Assembly: GCA_012295275.1 (NCBI GenBank)
Contig: CM022672.1
Location: 22,389,128 to 22,453,127, forward strand
Length of the DNA stretch: 64,000 bases
From: Chrysomallon squamiferum
Taxonomy: Eukaryota > Mollusca > Gastropoda > Neomphalida > Peltospiridae
Reading direction: 5' to 3'
Below the pieces are notes generated by a model, which worked only from the letters and a program-made list of their open reading frames with translations, was not told the DNA's origin and did no database searches. Positions within the stretch are counted from its first letter, which is position 1, and every line of letters begins with the position of its first letter. Positions 1 to 14,916 of this stretch are shown here, one piece after another. The position numbers were made by a program, and so were the translations under genes.

Positions 1-1404
1 GAAGATATGAAAGAAAGAAGGGAGATTTAGAATTATCAGAATAAAAAAATAAAAGTTGAAAAACATGTTTACTCAGCAATAGCCGGAATGGTAATGATCC
101 TTTCAATAGAGAGATGTATTTAAAAACCAGTTTAAGCATTTCATTTCACTTCATTGAAAAGAAATTCTAATATTGCGCAGATATTTTATTAATATTTAAT
201 TTATTTAATGGTATTTGAACCTTGTCTCTTCTTTGCGTGATCGAAGTTAATATATTATGGTGTTACAATGTAAAATTGTTTAATACTGAGTTACAGTAAA
301 AACAAACAAACAAACAAATAAACAAATAAATCCCGCATAAAAAAAGAAATTATTTCTTTCCTCCGCTATTATTATTCATTTCTTTCCTTCTGTTCAAAAT
401 CCGAATGCTAAACTTATCTGTCATATAAATTGGCATGTGATTACGATAATAAAGACAAAATAATAAAGCTGAATTAATTAAACTAATTAAATTAAATATT
501 AACTGTACATAAATAACTGACCTTAATTAAATTTATGTTTTTACTGTTGATAGGAATCTAATTGGCGAAATCACAATAAAATTTAGCTTCGATGAAGAGG
601 TACTCTAATTGCAGCCGCAGTCGAGAAAATATAATTTTTATTTATTGATTACCAATAAGAGAAAAGAATCATGCATAACGGTGAAAAATAACAACAAAAT
701 ATTATGGTTACGTTCATTTTTCCGATTCGGGCAATTTATGTCGTTTCTTTATTGTGAAATGTAACTTTATGGGATTTATCTATCCTTGCAACATTAAATT
801 CAAGATAGACAACTCTTTCGGCAATCACCGTATTAATTAATTAATTCGCCGTGGTAGTGTAATACATTTTAAATATCCCATTTTTCTAGTACTGGTACCC
901 AATACATTTTTGAAAACCTTGGATCCATAACCGCGCTTGATTTTCAGTTTTTTAAGTATTTAGAAATGTCACATAATAATAATTCAATGGTATGGCTCCG
1001 CGCAGCTAAATATTGAATTATCTCCCATGTCTCTAAATCACTATGCAGTACTATATATTAAAAATAAATAAAATTAATATAAAATGCAAATTAAATTTTT
1101 GCATGATATATATTTATAAAAAGGTGTCACTACTATTTTAAAAATACTGAATATTAATTAATGAATTTCAAATATTCTTTGAAATTTATCCGGGCTCTTG
1201 ATGTCCGAAAATTCGATTGTGTAACTGTATTATCAATACAAATGGGTGTCCAATGACTTTTAACTCTGCTTTTAACAATGACTTTTAACATCCATGGCCG
1301 TAACTTCATTGAGGCAAATGAGGCAAATGCCTCATACCGAAATTGACAATTTTTTATTATTTATCTTTTCGTTTCATTTTATTTATTATTAAATATTTTT
1401 TTTA

Positions 1405-1461
<57 letters not shown>

Positions 1462-2518
1462 ACAAAGATTTATTTTAAAAATATAAAATATAAATCTCTA
1501 TTCTGATAGAAACGATATTCACTGAATGGTTTCGTTTATGTCTACGATTACCGTTTGAAGTCTATTGACATGGATGCGATGAAAGACATAACTGACTTCA
1601 AAGACATCAGTTTCTGCGTCATTTCTTAAAGAGTATAGTTACGGCCATGGCATCTATAACAATTTCACCTTATGGCACAATATATGTCGATACTCAACAA
1701 ACCCTTTAAAATAAATCACTTCTTTATCATTAAACATCATAATTAGCATTATCATCATCATTAGTAGTAGTAGTAGTACAATTGATTTAATTTGTATCCA
1801 ACAAACATCTGGCTATATATGGAAAAAAAAAAAAAAAAGTAAGTTGGCGATCCCTGATTTAAATAAATAAAGAAAGTCAAATAGAATCCTTTATTATGAT
1901 AAAATTGTAATTTTGTTTCATATACGACGAATCAAAACTTTATGTAGAGTAAGTTATGCTCCAAATAGCATCCTCGATCTTTACAAAAAAACAACAACCA
2001 TGTCTTCATTCATTTTAAACCAAAAGTAAATAATTATATTGAATCCTACAGGTCAACACAATGCAATATTGCTTACTTCTTTTATTTAATGTATATATTA
2101 ATATATATATAATTCCTTGTAAACTTTTATTTAAAAAAAAAAAATAATGATAACAGTAATAATAAACTCACATTATATGCTTTTCCTCTGTTAACGAAGA
2201 AACAGACTAAATTATTATATTTTACATATCTTATTTTATTTTATATTATTTAGTTGTTGCTTATGCTATTATTATTGTTTTATTTCGTTCTTTTCACAAT
2301 GTCCGTTCTCGCGCCTCCTTCAGAATTAGTTTTGCAGTGTTTATATTTTTTAAATTTTTCCAGAACAAAAACGTTTTAGTGCCTTAGTACATATATTTCT
2401 CAAATGATTCTCATTCGCTATTTTTCTTTTCCTTTTCTAGAAAATGTTTCGTTTTCTGTTGAAAACTACATTCACAAAATCTTATTTGTGCAGTATATTA
2501 TCAAAATGATCTGATTCG

Positions 2519-2588
2519 GCGCTAGGGATCGTAAACATACCATTATGTTTATCAACGTGAAACACTTCTTTTCGCATTACCCTAGCGC
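2519..2588. repeat. Nested palindrome (foldback element or hairpin)
   Basis: GCGCTAGGG at 2519-2527 has its perfect reverse complement at 2580-2588. Inside it, TAAACATA at 2532-2539 pairs with TATGTTTA at 2544-2551 around a 4-base loop. This is what a small foldback element or structured regulatory site looks like. Family and function are unknown. Confidence 0.4.
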
Positions 2589-3056
2589 TCACTGTCTCAG
2601 TGACAACATATTTAGTGTATAAATTTGTACTTTACTTTGAACGACATAGTACGAATGTTATAATTTATCGCTAATTTATTGCAGTCGTATTTTGTAAATA
2701 GATAGGATTTATGCTAATTAAAACAAAGTTATAAAGCAGGAGTTTCTTTTAGACCTTTTCTTTATTAAAAAAAAATATATATAAACGACTAGCTAGCTGT
2801 ATTTACAGTATCCAGACCTAAGTAATGTATCTTAGAGCCGATTTCTTCTATTCTGTTTGTTAGTTATACAGTACATTACGTTAAAATAAAATAAAAATGG
2901 AATAAATAGTGCAAAGGTGATATAAAACAAAGCTAAAATATGGCTGAGATAAACATACTAACAGCATAACAGGCCTGAAATTTCGGTAAGGGGTGACTTT
3001 TAACTTAACGGCCTAGTCACAGGAAACAGAACTCGTTCGTTAAGTGAGGAAACACA

Positions 3057-3060
<4 letters not shown>

Positions 3061-3103
<43 letters not shown>

Positions 3104-3192
3104 TTTAAATTGAAATGAAATTACATTACCATGTACAGAACATTTAAATTTAATTAATTTTTATGTTAAGATTGTGTTTTTGAAATATAATC

Positions 3193-3243
<51 letters not shown>

Positions 3244-3250
3244 TATTATT
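3061..3250. repeat. (CA)n and (ATT)n microsatellites upstream of the esterase gene
   Basis: A pure (CA)n run occupies 3061-3101 and an almost pure (ATT)n run occupies 3198-3250. Similar triplet and dinucleotide tracts recur through the window and characterise this genome. Confidence 0.9.
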
Positions 3251-3516
3251 TTTGTATTATCAAGAAATTCGATTCTATACCCAATTCTGGTACTAAAATG
3301 CAGCCGTGAACGTTTTTGTTTTTCTAGCCTCGCACGTATAGTCTGAAACGTCTGTGTCAGAACGAGACAAATATTGTTTTAAAACACGACTGGTATTCAA
3401 TCGTTAGTTGCCTGCTTTTGTTAAAGCATAGAAGTAGAAAGCGTAGCATATATATTGCCAAGTTTGATCATATTTGCAGACAGCAATATGTCATGTTGGA
3501 TAGCAGTAAACATAAA

Positions 3517-6500
3517 ATGGACTTTGCTACAGTGAAAATGGATAAGTTAATCAGTTTCTTACAGAATCTGACACAGCAACAGGTGACAATGGTATGTAAC
3601 TAAATTGAACATCGAATATTTGTAAACTGGTTTTCATTAGTGAATTAGTATTGGTATTTTGTAAATAAAGTAAATAAATTTAATTGACGTTAATTATTTT
3701 TGGATACTTCACATAAAAATTAAAGGCCAGTGAACAATGAGCTTGTCATTAGACATGCATATTTTTCACATGTTTACCACATTAGTTGTTGATTCTGGTT
3801 TGTTGATAAATAAATAATTTAATCATTTTAAATTATAAATGGTATTCACTCTACTGAGATTGATTAGATAATTATTATGTTGGCAATCTTTGGATTATCT
3901 ATTTTCCACTCTGTACTGAAATAAGAATATATGGATGAAACATTTGGGGGAATAACCATTGCGATTTTTAAAAATTTTGTTCTGTTAATTCTTGGTAGAG
4001 AATCAATTACTCTTTATTGTCAAAATCTTTTGCTTATAATTTTAGTTCAGGGAGTGGGTTACTCTTTGATGCAGCCAACTGCATTATTTCTAACTTCAGT
4101 AACAGCTTCACAATTTATTGTATGCTTACAATCAGTGGAAAGGTGCATCTAAAAATTATCTGACTAATAACTGAACCTAATATTATTTTTGTCTATTTAC
4201 AACTGACATACCTCAATTCCCCAAAAATTTGATTTATAAATGTGCACATTTTATTATATCTATATTTTCAGGAATATTTTCCAAATAATAAACATAATTA
4301 AGATAATTTTGAAAATAAAACATGTAACAAATCAGGTACAAATTAATACATTTCTAAAGCTGGATAAATGATTGTCAAGCTGCTTACATTTAATTAAAAA
4401 GACAAAATCATACATAATGAGTAATTAAATAATAAAGTGCTACATCTTTTATTTATTATTTTCATCTTTATGTATTATCTTCATTTAAGGGGATTAAATC
4501 TTTCAGTCTATTAAATAATTTAAACGTAAAATATTTCACACATTTTTAAAACTTTATAGATGGATAAATAAAATAAATAAACAAATCATGTTAATGTGTA
4601 ATGGAAGTTTACTTGATTGTTTATGTGACATTGTCTAACATGATCAGTATAATCTAACTTACAGAAAAACATACAGTTTAGCTTATTTTAATTACTAATT
4701 ACTTGACTTATATTCTGTAGGAGTTTCATTACAGGCATTTAGTTACTGTTATTTATTTATTTATTTATTTTCCTGACAGTATTTTTCAACTGTATTAGAA
4801 GCATATCATAATCCACCAATAAAAAACTTCAAACTGTATACGTGGAAATCAATGAAAATAGCAGAGACTTCTGTATCTTAACTATTTGACATATTTGTAC
4901 AGAATTACCCTGTGGCCATGGTTATATAACAATGTCCTCTGATATGACCTGTCTTACGGTGTGTATTGTTAGGGAAATGAAATGGGTCAACTTCAATCCT
5001 TATATCAGTACTCGTTGGGGGGGGGGTAACTTATGACTAAGCAGTATTTTCCTGTTACATCTAATTCGTATGTAAACAGATTTAAGTGAATTAAATTTAA
5101 AGATTTGTTCTATAGGGATTTTGCATATTAATTCTACAAATACTCTCATTAATTAAAACTGCTATTAGTATAATATTTTTTATAGTAACCATTCTTCATA
5201 AAATAAATAATATTACTGTGTTGTGTTTTTTAAATTATTTTATTTAAATTTTGTAAGTGATAAATGTATCTGCCTTTCAGAATAATGGGAATAACTTTTC
5301 TTTCTTTTTTTAATCTTGTTATTTTCATTTATATTTATATTATTGAACCTCTAATACTTAATTATATTTTAACTGTGAAATATAGTGTAGATTTATTTAA
5401 ATAATGTTTTCACCTTTGTTTGAACTTTCATTACTGTCTAAAAAGTAAATTTATTAAATAATAGGTTGATTAATGAGAAATTACATTATGGCACATATGA
5501 AGTAAGCAAGTAGGCTGTTGGACAAGAGCGCAATTTTTTTATGCTGCTGTATCATAGTTGTACAACTGACCTAGATTCATATTTACTTTTTCCATTAGAT
5601 CAAGAATAATCAAAGATATTCATGAAACAAGAATATTAAATATCACTGATTTAACTGTATGATACCTGTACTTGTATACAAATTACTTTTAAATTATCTA
5701 TTAAAAAAAATATAAAATAAAGTATTTTGTAGTGTAATTGTTTCATTAAATTAGTTATAAATAGATCTTATTTTCTTCTCAATTTGATATTATTAAATGT
5801 CAGGTGATCATTGACCTGTGCTTCTTAAAATAAGAATAAACATCTGTCAAAAGTTTATTCATTTTCAGTGAACACAAAAGAATCAATATACTTCTACCTT
5901 CACTTCAGACAAAGGAGTAATATATTAGCATAACGTTCACCATTTTCCAATGATTTACATATACGCATGCACACACACATACACACTTAAGACATTTATG
6001 TACATACATATCTACACGCATACATGCATACAGTAATTCAGTATCTATATCTCTGATCTGAGGTATGACTGGAGATAGGATCAGTCCTTCTTAATGCATT
6101 CATTGGACAATTATCTGTAGCAAACAATTATTAATAACACATTGCTATATCTGCTGTCTAATAATAATAATTGATTCCATATTGCTAATAGTGGGATATA
6201 ACCCACAGTATGTTGTTGTTATTATTATTAATTTTATTATTACTATTATTTTTTTTATTTTTTTATTTTGGCTTTAGAATTTTTATTCATTTTTATCTAC
6301 TGAATTCAATTTTATTTTTATTTTTTCTCATTTAATTCTTTATTTGATATTCTAAATATATATATATATATATATATATATTAAACTTTCATCCAAAAAT
6401 TCAGATATCCAGATCATCTCAAATACTAATATGAATGATAAATGGTTTGGTACATGTCCAAAAATCCTGTGACCTTCACCCAGTAATCATTAATATTAAA

Positions 6501-7989
6501 ATGTATTGAAGTATTGTTAAATTACAAAAAAAAACTTTAAAATTATTCGTTCTTGTATTCTAACAATAACAGTAACTAACTGCTTTTTATAAGGTTTTCG
6601 TAATACATGCATTTCTTTATCCAGCTTTTGTTACATAAGCATATCAGACAGACTTTTGCATTACACATAACACTGTGTAAAGTCCTTGTTATGCTGACGT
6701 CTGTTCAATAATCTTAGACGTCATGAATATTTCATAATGACTCTTATAAAACTGACCGTAATGTTGTTCATCAAATATCAATATTAATTGATAGTACAGT
6801 AAAGAATATTTTAACTAAGTTTTAGTAAATAATGCAGGTATGTATTAAGGATTTCATTTCAGTTTCATAAATATTTTTATGATCATGATCATAATGTTGT
6901 TGTTATAATTTTTTTTTTTAATATGTATGTTATTTTCTGTTTGCAGTGTTTTATTTCTTTCCTTTTTTAAATTTCTCATATTACTTTATTATTCTTTCTT
7001 TCAGAGTATTGTGATAACTGTTGCTGTGGGTGCCATTACTGTGCTTCTGATTCTGTTTTTTGGAGTATGGAAAATAAAAGCAAAAGGTTTGTAGTAACTG
7101 CTATCTGAATTTGAAGTAACTTTTAACTGCTGACTCAGTATATAAATTAAATATGTACTGTAGTTTTAAATACATCCCATCAAAATTTGGCTGTTTATTT
7201 TCTGTCACACTCACAGTATATTAATTTTAAATTTTATTTATTGATTAATCTTGTGGAATTTTCTTTCTCTTGTATTAAAGCATTGCTGAAAATAATACTG
7301 ATCATATGAGAGCTTTTATGAAACAAAATTTTATAATTCATTTATTGCCTATACTCTTTTCTTTTGAATCATATTTAACTAAAGTATAATTCTGTTAATA
7401 AATTTCATGTATGTTCAGAGGTTAAAGTTATATGTTAGTAAAAATGTTTGAGGCTTGCATTATTAAGTACAAGCATGTAGATTCTTTAGAAATATAAAGT
7501 AGAATTATTATTTTTAGTTTCAGATATATTTACATAGTTTTAAGATCATTGTTATTATTATTATTATTTTTTTTTTTTTTCCTTTTTCTCTATAACTAAA
7601 GTTCTGCCTAGCAGGAATGAACAGCTAAACAAATATCGCTTTAGAAAGAGAGAAAAACTAATGTTTTATGGAAGAAAAATGTTGCGGAAGGTAATAACAT
7701 TTTTAGTATTATTTCATTTTCATTTAAATTAAAAACAGCTAAATGCAAATTATTAAACATATCGTTTTTAAGATAATATTTAATGTTCAATTTCTTTTGA
7801 CATTCACATTTTGAATATAAATATGTTTCTATGTGTGTGTGTAGTGTATTTGTGTTTATCTGTTATAACAAAAATTTTTATATATGTATGATTATAGGTG
7901 CGAAGTTTCACCAGAAACACTATAGGAACTGGTCAGTCATTTGGTAGAAGAAAATACAATAGCAAACAAATGATGCTGCGAATTAAAAG
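3517..7989 (+). CDS. PNPLA6: PNPLA6/7 exons 1-4: N-terminal anchor and basic membrane-proximal segment
   Basis: Exon 1 encodes a 25-residue lead that joins in phase 0 to exon 2 (7005-7086). Exon 2 is almost entirely a hydrophobic segment ending in VWKIKAK, the single transmembrane anchor. Exon 3 (7602-7690) carries [16 protein letters not shown], matching the vertebrate motif YRFRKRDKVLFYGRK that follows the anchor. The exon 3 acceptor is the CTAAAG ending at 7601, not the CAG ten bases later, because only the former keeps frame. Exon 4 (7898-7989) is a basic linker. Intron 1 is 3.4 kb, the longest of this gene. Confidence 0.85.
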
Positions 7990-10900
7990 GTAAATTAATT
8001 TCATAAATATTCCTTCAGGATCTTTTACAGTGCAAAGGATATACACTATATCATCACAAATACAATAGAACAAAAAACTGAATTAATAATATGTATGTAT
8101 ATTTATAGGTATTCATGTGTTTAAATTATTCGTATTATTCAAGATTAACCTGAAACAACAGTAGCATTTACTCTGGGTATTATATATTTTTAATGCTGCA
8201 GTATGTTATGTAAAAACTTTATAAAGATATTTTCTTCTCACCAGTAATAATGTTTCTTAATTTACAATAATTAGAAACGTCTGTTTTTATTTTTTTATTA
8301 ATTTTTCTTCTTCTTCGTTGTATTATTATTATTATCACTATTTTTCTTCTTTCTTTCTTTCTTCAGGTTTTTACAAAGACATAAAGATGCAAGTCCACAG
8401 TTACGAGTAAAAGAACCACCACAGTCATTTCTGGAAGCTGACTGGTCAGATATTGAAGAAATGGACAGCAGATTGCCACCTGAAGTTCTCTACATGCTAA
8501 AGAGTGTCAGGCAAATAAGAAAATAATATAAATTTTTAATTTTAACTTACTTTATCTGCTGTGTATGAAATAAATTCTGAATCTGTCCCAATGTAATGTA
8601 AATTTAGTTTCTTTGCCATAATTTTTGTACTTAGTAAACTTTATTTGGTCATAAATATTTATAATATATATTTTATTTTTGAAATAAGAACACATGGTAC
8701 ACTGATCGAGTGCTTTATAAATTTTATTCATCTCATTTTTACAGAGTTTTTGGTCATCTTGAAAAACCTTTCTTCCTTGAGCTATGTAGGTTCATGGAAT
8801 CCATGTTTATTACGGCAGGAAATTATCTTTTTAAAATTGGTGATTTGGATGACAGCATCTACGTTCTGCAGAGCGGACGAGTTGATGTCTACATCACAGA
8901 AAGTGTATGTTTCATGTAATTCTCTTTCTATAAAAATCTTAGTAAACAGTGTTACATTCTGTCCTGGGAAAATAATTTTTTTTATTTTATTTGGTGCAGA
9001 ATTAGTTATAAAGAAAGGTATATAGATAATTATCATTTTGAAGCACTGCTGAGACAGAAAAAGAAACATCTTGAAAACATTGGTTGTATTTAGCTTCAAA
9101 AACAATTATCATTTATCACTATGTTTTAGAACAAAAAGAGGCAGTAGTTTTCATTTTCAGATTAAAATTTTTATTACCGATCACCAAAAACATTACAAAA
9201 AGTCTCAGTTTAATTGTCTTTTTATTGAAAAATATATTTCTTTGTGTAACACATACATATACATAAATTATTTGAAGATATTAATATTGTGTTTTGATTT
9301 TTTATAACCTGTTTTAGGATGGCAGTCAGCATTTGGTGAAAGAAGTGAGCACAGGAGACAGTATTCATAGTTTACTTAGTATACTGGATGTCCTCACAGT
9401 AAGTGAGATCTGTTATTTATTTTAACAAATTAAAAAATTAGAAAGTACAAGCTATTGTTTTCATCAATAGAATATCACACACTTTGGACATAAACGAAAT
9501 TTTTGATATTAAAGAATGAAATTAATTGAAAATAAAATATGTTAGCACCAGCTGTTGTCTAAATCCATTGTGATGTTATATTTATTGTTGTTAGTTATAA
9601 TGTGACAATATTTTAATATCTCTTGCACAAGACTTTTTTTTCCAATTATTTTAAAAATGACTGTATGCTATAATTTTTTCTTTATTTCAGGGTCATCCAG
9701 CACCATATAAAACAGTTTCTGCAAAAGCAGTAGTTGATTCCATTATTCTTAGGTATTTTTAATACTTTTTATATATTAAGCAATTTGCATTTGAAATGTT
9801 TTTGTCTCACATATAATATAATGTTATTATCTCCTAAATGAAGTACCTTCTTGATTTCTAGAAACATTATGTATTTAAAGTTTCAGTATGTAAACCATAT
9901 TATTTAAATTTATTTTGTTGAAAACAGATTTGTGTTCTTAAAATTTTACTTCTTAGGTTAATTATTTATTTATAACAGAAAATATTAAAGCTAAATGATT
10001 TTCTATTATTCCTGTTAGTTTTTCATATATGTCATTTATCTTTAAGTACTTAAAAAATCAGTGTTGAATCATAAAACTTTGAGCTGTAAAATCAGAAACT
10101 GATGGAAAGAAATTCCATAGTCTCTGCCATTTTACAATCAGCTGAATTTATTATCATCTAAATTATTTACTATGATATTTCTTGTGTTGTGCATTGTAGG
10201 CTTCCAGCTCATGCGTTTCGATCAATGTTTGAACGTTTTCCTGAATCAACAGTTCGTGTTGTACAGGTATTTATAACATCTTATATAGATGTATGTATTC
10301 TTAAGCTTTTTTTATGACATGTATTTACCATTTTAATAGTCTTCAGTCAATGAACTATTTCACAGACATTTGTATTGTTTAAATTAAAAATATAGATAAT
10401 TTGGACAAGGATTTTGTGAGTCTAGGTTTTCTGCCTATCTCAGTCACTGAATTAATGTGATGAAAATAAATTAGATGAAAGAGATTGAGCACAATAATCT
10501 TATCAGTCCAGGTAACTCTGGGTAGTAGCTAATCTGTGTTCCAGTTTTACTACATTTTTTGTCTGTTAGCATTACTGAATTGCAGAGCTGTAATTTCAAC
10601 AATTCTATATACATAAAAAATAAATAAATGAACAGTAATTTTTTTATGTTATTAAAAATTTATTTAAATTTTAATATATACTTATTGCCATCTGTAAGAT
10701 AAACTAATTTCACAGGACCAAAAGTTTAATCATGTTTGCATATTTAATTAGAACATAAATGGTGCTTGGCAGAGTTCTCTCCCATCTTTCATAGATTAAT
10801 GTTGAAATTATGAGAAATACATAATTCATTAACCTATATAAAACTAAAGTAGTGAAATATTTATTTACCACCATCCAATTTCACATTTCATTTTTAGATA

Positions 10901-13900
10901 TACTTATTTTTGTACAATTGTTGTTTCATCATATATCTATTTTAGTGATGAATTACAATTTTATATTAAATTTAATATTCATTTAATTATTTTTTTCAGT
11001 TAATATGTTTGGGGAGTAATCATTTTAATTGTAATTTTTAGTATGCACCTTTCTACATATATATTTTTCAGTAGGATGATTTTTAACAGTTTTAACCTAT
11101 CAATTATTTTGTTTCAGATTATTATGATACGTTTACAAAGAGTGACATTCATGGCTCTACACAATTACCTTGGTTTAAGCAGTGAACTCATAAAGCCTGT
11201 ACGTACAACGTTTTGTTTCTGAAGTATAATCATTTCTTAACATGCTTTTATTTTCATTCTTCATCATCTGATCATAGCATTAGTAAATGCTTGTATATAC
11301 AGATTTTATTTTTGATCTCCATTCGCATTTAATTTGCTTATATTTGTTTCTTCAGCAGCTGATCCCAGAGCCTTTAATACAGTGTTTGATTTTTGATGTA
11401 CAGTCACCTTTAGTTTGCTTATATTTTTCTTCTTCATCAGCTAATCATAGGATTCATAGATCCTGTACATACAGTGTTTTCTTTTTGATGAACAGTCATA
11501 TTTAATTTGCTTATATATTTTGTTTTCATCAGCTAATCATATAATTAATAAAGCCTGTACATACAATGTTTTCTTTATGATGAACAGTCATATTTATCTT
11601 GCTTTTTTCTTTCTTTATCAGAAGATTCATTTAGAATTAAACTGCAATTTATGCATGGTCATTGAACAAAATATGTTGATGTGGTGGGTGGTGCTGAATT
11701 AAACCTAGGAGTCTGTTGAGAATAAATGAATAATAATTTAATTTTCTTAAAAGGTTTCTTTTAAATTTATTACAGGGGGCCCAGAAATATTTTAATTTGG
11801 CTTTGGGGTTGGGGAGCAAAACAGTCTGGTATGTAATAAAGTATGCAAGTGATCAGACATATGCTGTCTATTAGACATTGAAACAAGCTATGCCAACATC
11901 ACAAATTAAGTTGGAAATTATGTTATATGATGTGACAACATAAGCATACATGCTTATTTTCATCTATAAAGCAATTAATTATTTTATTGAACATCTATCA
12001 TTATCAGCTTGGGCAAAGGCTAACATTATGTATGCAGTCATTCAGTGGGCTTTTAAGATTACTATGTCATCAGAATCCAGTATGTCATTTTTCAGACTTA
12101 CCCATGCTTCAAAATTATATAAGTTCATCTTGCATTATAATTATTCTTAATTTTTCTTTAAACAAAAATAATAATAATGATAAAAATTAATAATTATAAC
12201 TAAAAGAACAAAAAGAAATCAGCAAAGACACTTCTGTTGGAATTTTATACAGAGAACTATTTTATGCAAAAATCATAGTTACAGTTTCTAAGATATTTGT
12301 TTTCAAGACAAGAGATACATAAATGTGTTAAAGGATTTCTATCCTAACAGAAGACAGATTTGTGATTAATAAATTAAGAGATCAAATTTGATGTAAAATT
12401 AAAGAAAATCTCAAGAAATAACAGGCAGTTTGTTACAGCAGTTTTCTACTTTCAAACTGGGATCAGTTTCTCCGAATTATAGATTGTTGATGTTTAAAGT
12501 TGTTTACAATGTTGTGCATTTTAATGTAGGTAAAACCTTCTTTTAAGAAGAATATTTCAATTCAGATGATCACACCCCAAGGAAGTCCTCAGAAGACACA
12601 TCGCAATACTCAGTCTGCATCTGATGAGGTTTTCGTGGAGTCAGAAGTGAGGAAAGCATCACAATCCAGAAATCCTTCTGACCAGCGTAAGTGTAATAAG
12701 TTAACTGACATGAATAAAGTGGTCAGTTTTTATTGTAATTGTCAAAATGTTCCTTCAGAGTTTGCATTTCAGTATGTAAAATATCTGGAATATTCTTTTT
12801 TTTTCTTTCTTTTTTTCAAGAAGTATACATACAAATAGCCAGTGTATATTTTGAATACTCCCTTGTTACTGGTTGTGTATATGAAGTGGTGAATTACACA
12901 TTATAATTTTTCAAAAATGTTGTTTTAATTTTCAGATATCTAAAAGTAAAATATGTCCTTTTTTTAAAATGTGTTCTGTTGTTGCACATACAAATAGCAT
13001 ATTGTTTGTGGATACCTACTTTTATTTAGTGATATAATACATTAAAATGACAAGTTTAAAAATACATATGTATGCTACCACAATTTCATTTATTAAAAAA
13101 TGTATAAAAAAAAGATAATAATTAAAATAATAATGATAATACAACCAACAGACGGCTGAGCAAGTAAGTGGAAAATTCTGTTTTCTCAAATTTATCAGGT
13201 ATGTTACCAAGTTCAACATTTAATACTTTTTTATTAATATTTAGAGAATATCTCCATTTAAATATTTATTAAAAAAAAATAAAACATTCTTTTCTAACAT
13301 TAATACACTACAAAAAAAAAAAAAATTTATGTTCAGAAATATATATTTTATTTTTAATTTTAAGAATATATTTGTTTCATGCAATATGTGTTCAAATTTA
13401 AACATTTAAAATTATTTTAAATTGATAATATTAAAAATACTGTGAAAAAAGAAGAAAATAGAAATATTAATCATTAGATGCTTAATTATTTTGTTTCTTA
13501 GCACCAATAGAAAAGAAATACAGGCAAGCAAGAGCTGCTATTTGTCTCAAACAATAAATTCAAACAAATTCAGCAAGTAGAATAACTGATGAATTTTAAT
13601 AACATTACAAATAATGTACAGTATTTGTTTTCAGCTAAACTTAAACACAGTGTCGCTACAGATGTCCATCCATCTGACTTTGAATCTGCCTGTCTGACAG
13701 CCAGACTGCCACAAGAACAGACCACTGCTGTTCTGTCATCTTCACCAGTGCTCAAACAGGTTAAATAAACATAGTCATACATATTGTAATATAAAAAAAA
13801 AAAAAAAAAAAAAAAACGATTTTTCTAGTATATATGCTAATCATGTCACTATAACAAACTTACATGTAAACAAAGTTTAATAATTCCTTAACCAAAAACC

Positions 13901-14878
13901 ATAGTGAGCATGACACTGAGCAAAACTTAATATATTCAAATTAAACAAAATATACACATGCCTGGTACATAACAGGATGCAGATGATTTGTGGCCAAAAC
14001 AAAACAACAAATGGCCAGTTGTTAATAATGGTCATTCGCAGCATCACACACCAAACATTTGTTTAAAAAATTAATCTTTAATATTGGTGAAAATCTTTAT
14101 ACTGTAACATTTTGCTAGATAATCACAATATCTGAAAAAAGTTTTTAATTAATATGCTGTACATTTTGATTTAAACAAGCCCTATGTTTATATGAATGAA
14201 TTTTGTCAAGCTGACTGCCATCAGTCTCTGTGGTAGCTTCAAGCTACTGTTACTAACCTGGCAATTTTATTTTTATTATAAATTATTATTTTTATTTTTA
14301 TTTTACATTTTTAACCTCTTTTTTTGACATTTTTATTTTATTCCATTTTTTTTTAGACCTTTCTTTTGCTTCTTTTTCGCTTTTTTGTTTTTAATTTCTG
14401 AAATGTTATTTTTTTTCAAAAATATTCTCTTAATTAACTATGTTAGCCTATTTTCCTTCAGATTTTCTTGATTAATACTTAAATACATAAATTAAAAAAT
14501 TAAGAATTAACCATTAACATCTTACAGTAAACCCAATTTGCAGATGTTATTATTATTTTTATTTTTTTCTTCTGTTCTCTTGTTATTCCTTAAAGATGTT
14601 ATGTTAATAAAATCCATGTAAATAAGGATTATTTGCAACTTTGCTTCTATGGCTTGCGACAAAACTGAAGTGAATTATGAAATAATCAATTGATGTGTAT
14701 GTTTTAAGGCTGGAGATGAAGCTGGTATAAGTATTGGCATTAAAAGATCCAAGAAGTTTTCAGACAATGTTAGCCAGATGTCTGCCTTCACTAATGACCA
14801 ACTTCTGGAGATGGCTCAGAAAGATCTCATTGAAATTCTTGGTCTAAAGGTTTTTAGTTTATTTAATTAACTTTTTTT

Positions 14879-14916
<38 letters not shown>

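Larger units (their letters stand above)
1..3492. other. Upstream non-coding region and probable promoter of the PNPLA6/7 gene
   Basis: AT-rich DNA with no convincing coding exon on either strand. It holds a long (ATT)n tract at 1405-1459, a (CA)n tract at 3061-3101, a second (ATT)n at 3198-3250 and a nested palindrome at 2519-2588. The less AT-rich stretch from about 3300 to 3490, directly before the first ATG of the esterase gene, is the best candidate for 5' UTR and core promoter. No TATA box could be assigned with confidence. Confidence 0.5.

Noticed and set aside
3418-3492. Upstream extension of the PNPLA6/7 open frame beginning at a TTG
   Set aside because: TTG is not an expected start in an animal nuclear gene; the first in-frame ATG is 3493 and the best-context ATG is 3517.
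8782-9105. 107-codon minus-strand open frame over PNPLA6/7 exon 6
   Set aside because: Antisense shadow of the conserved plus-strand exon.
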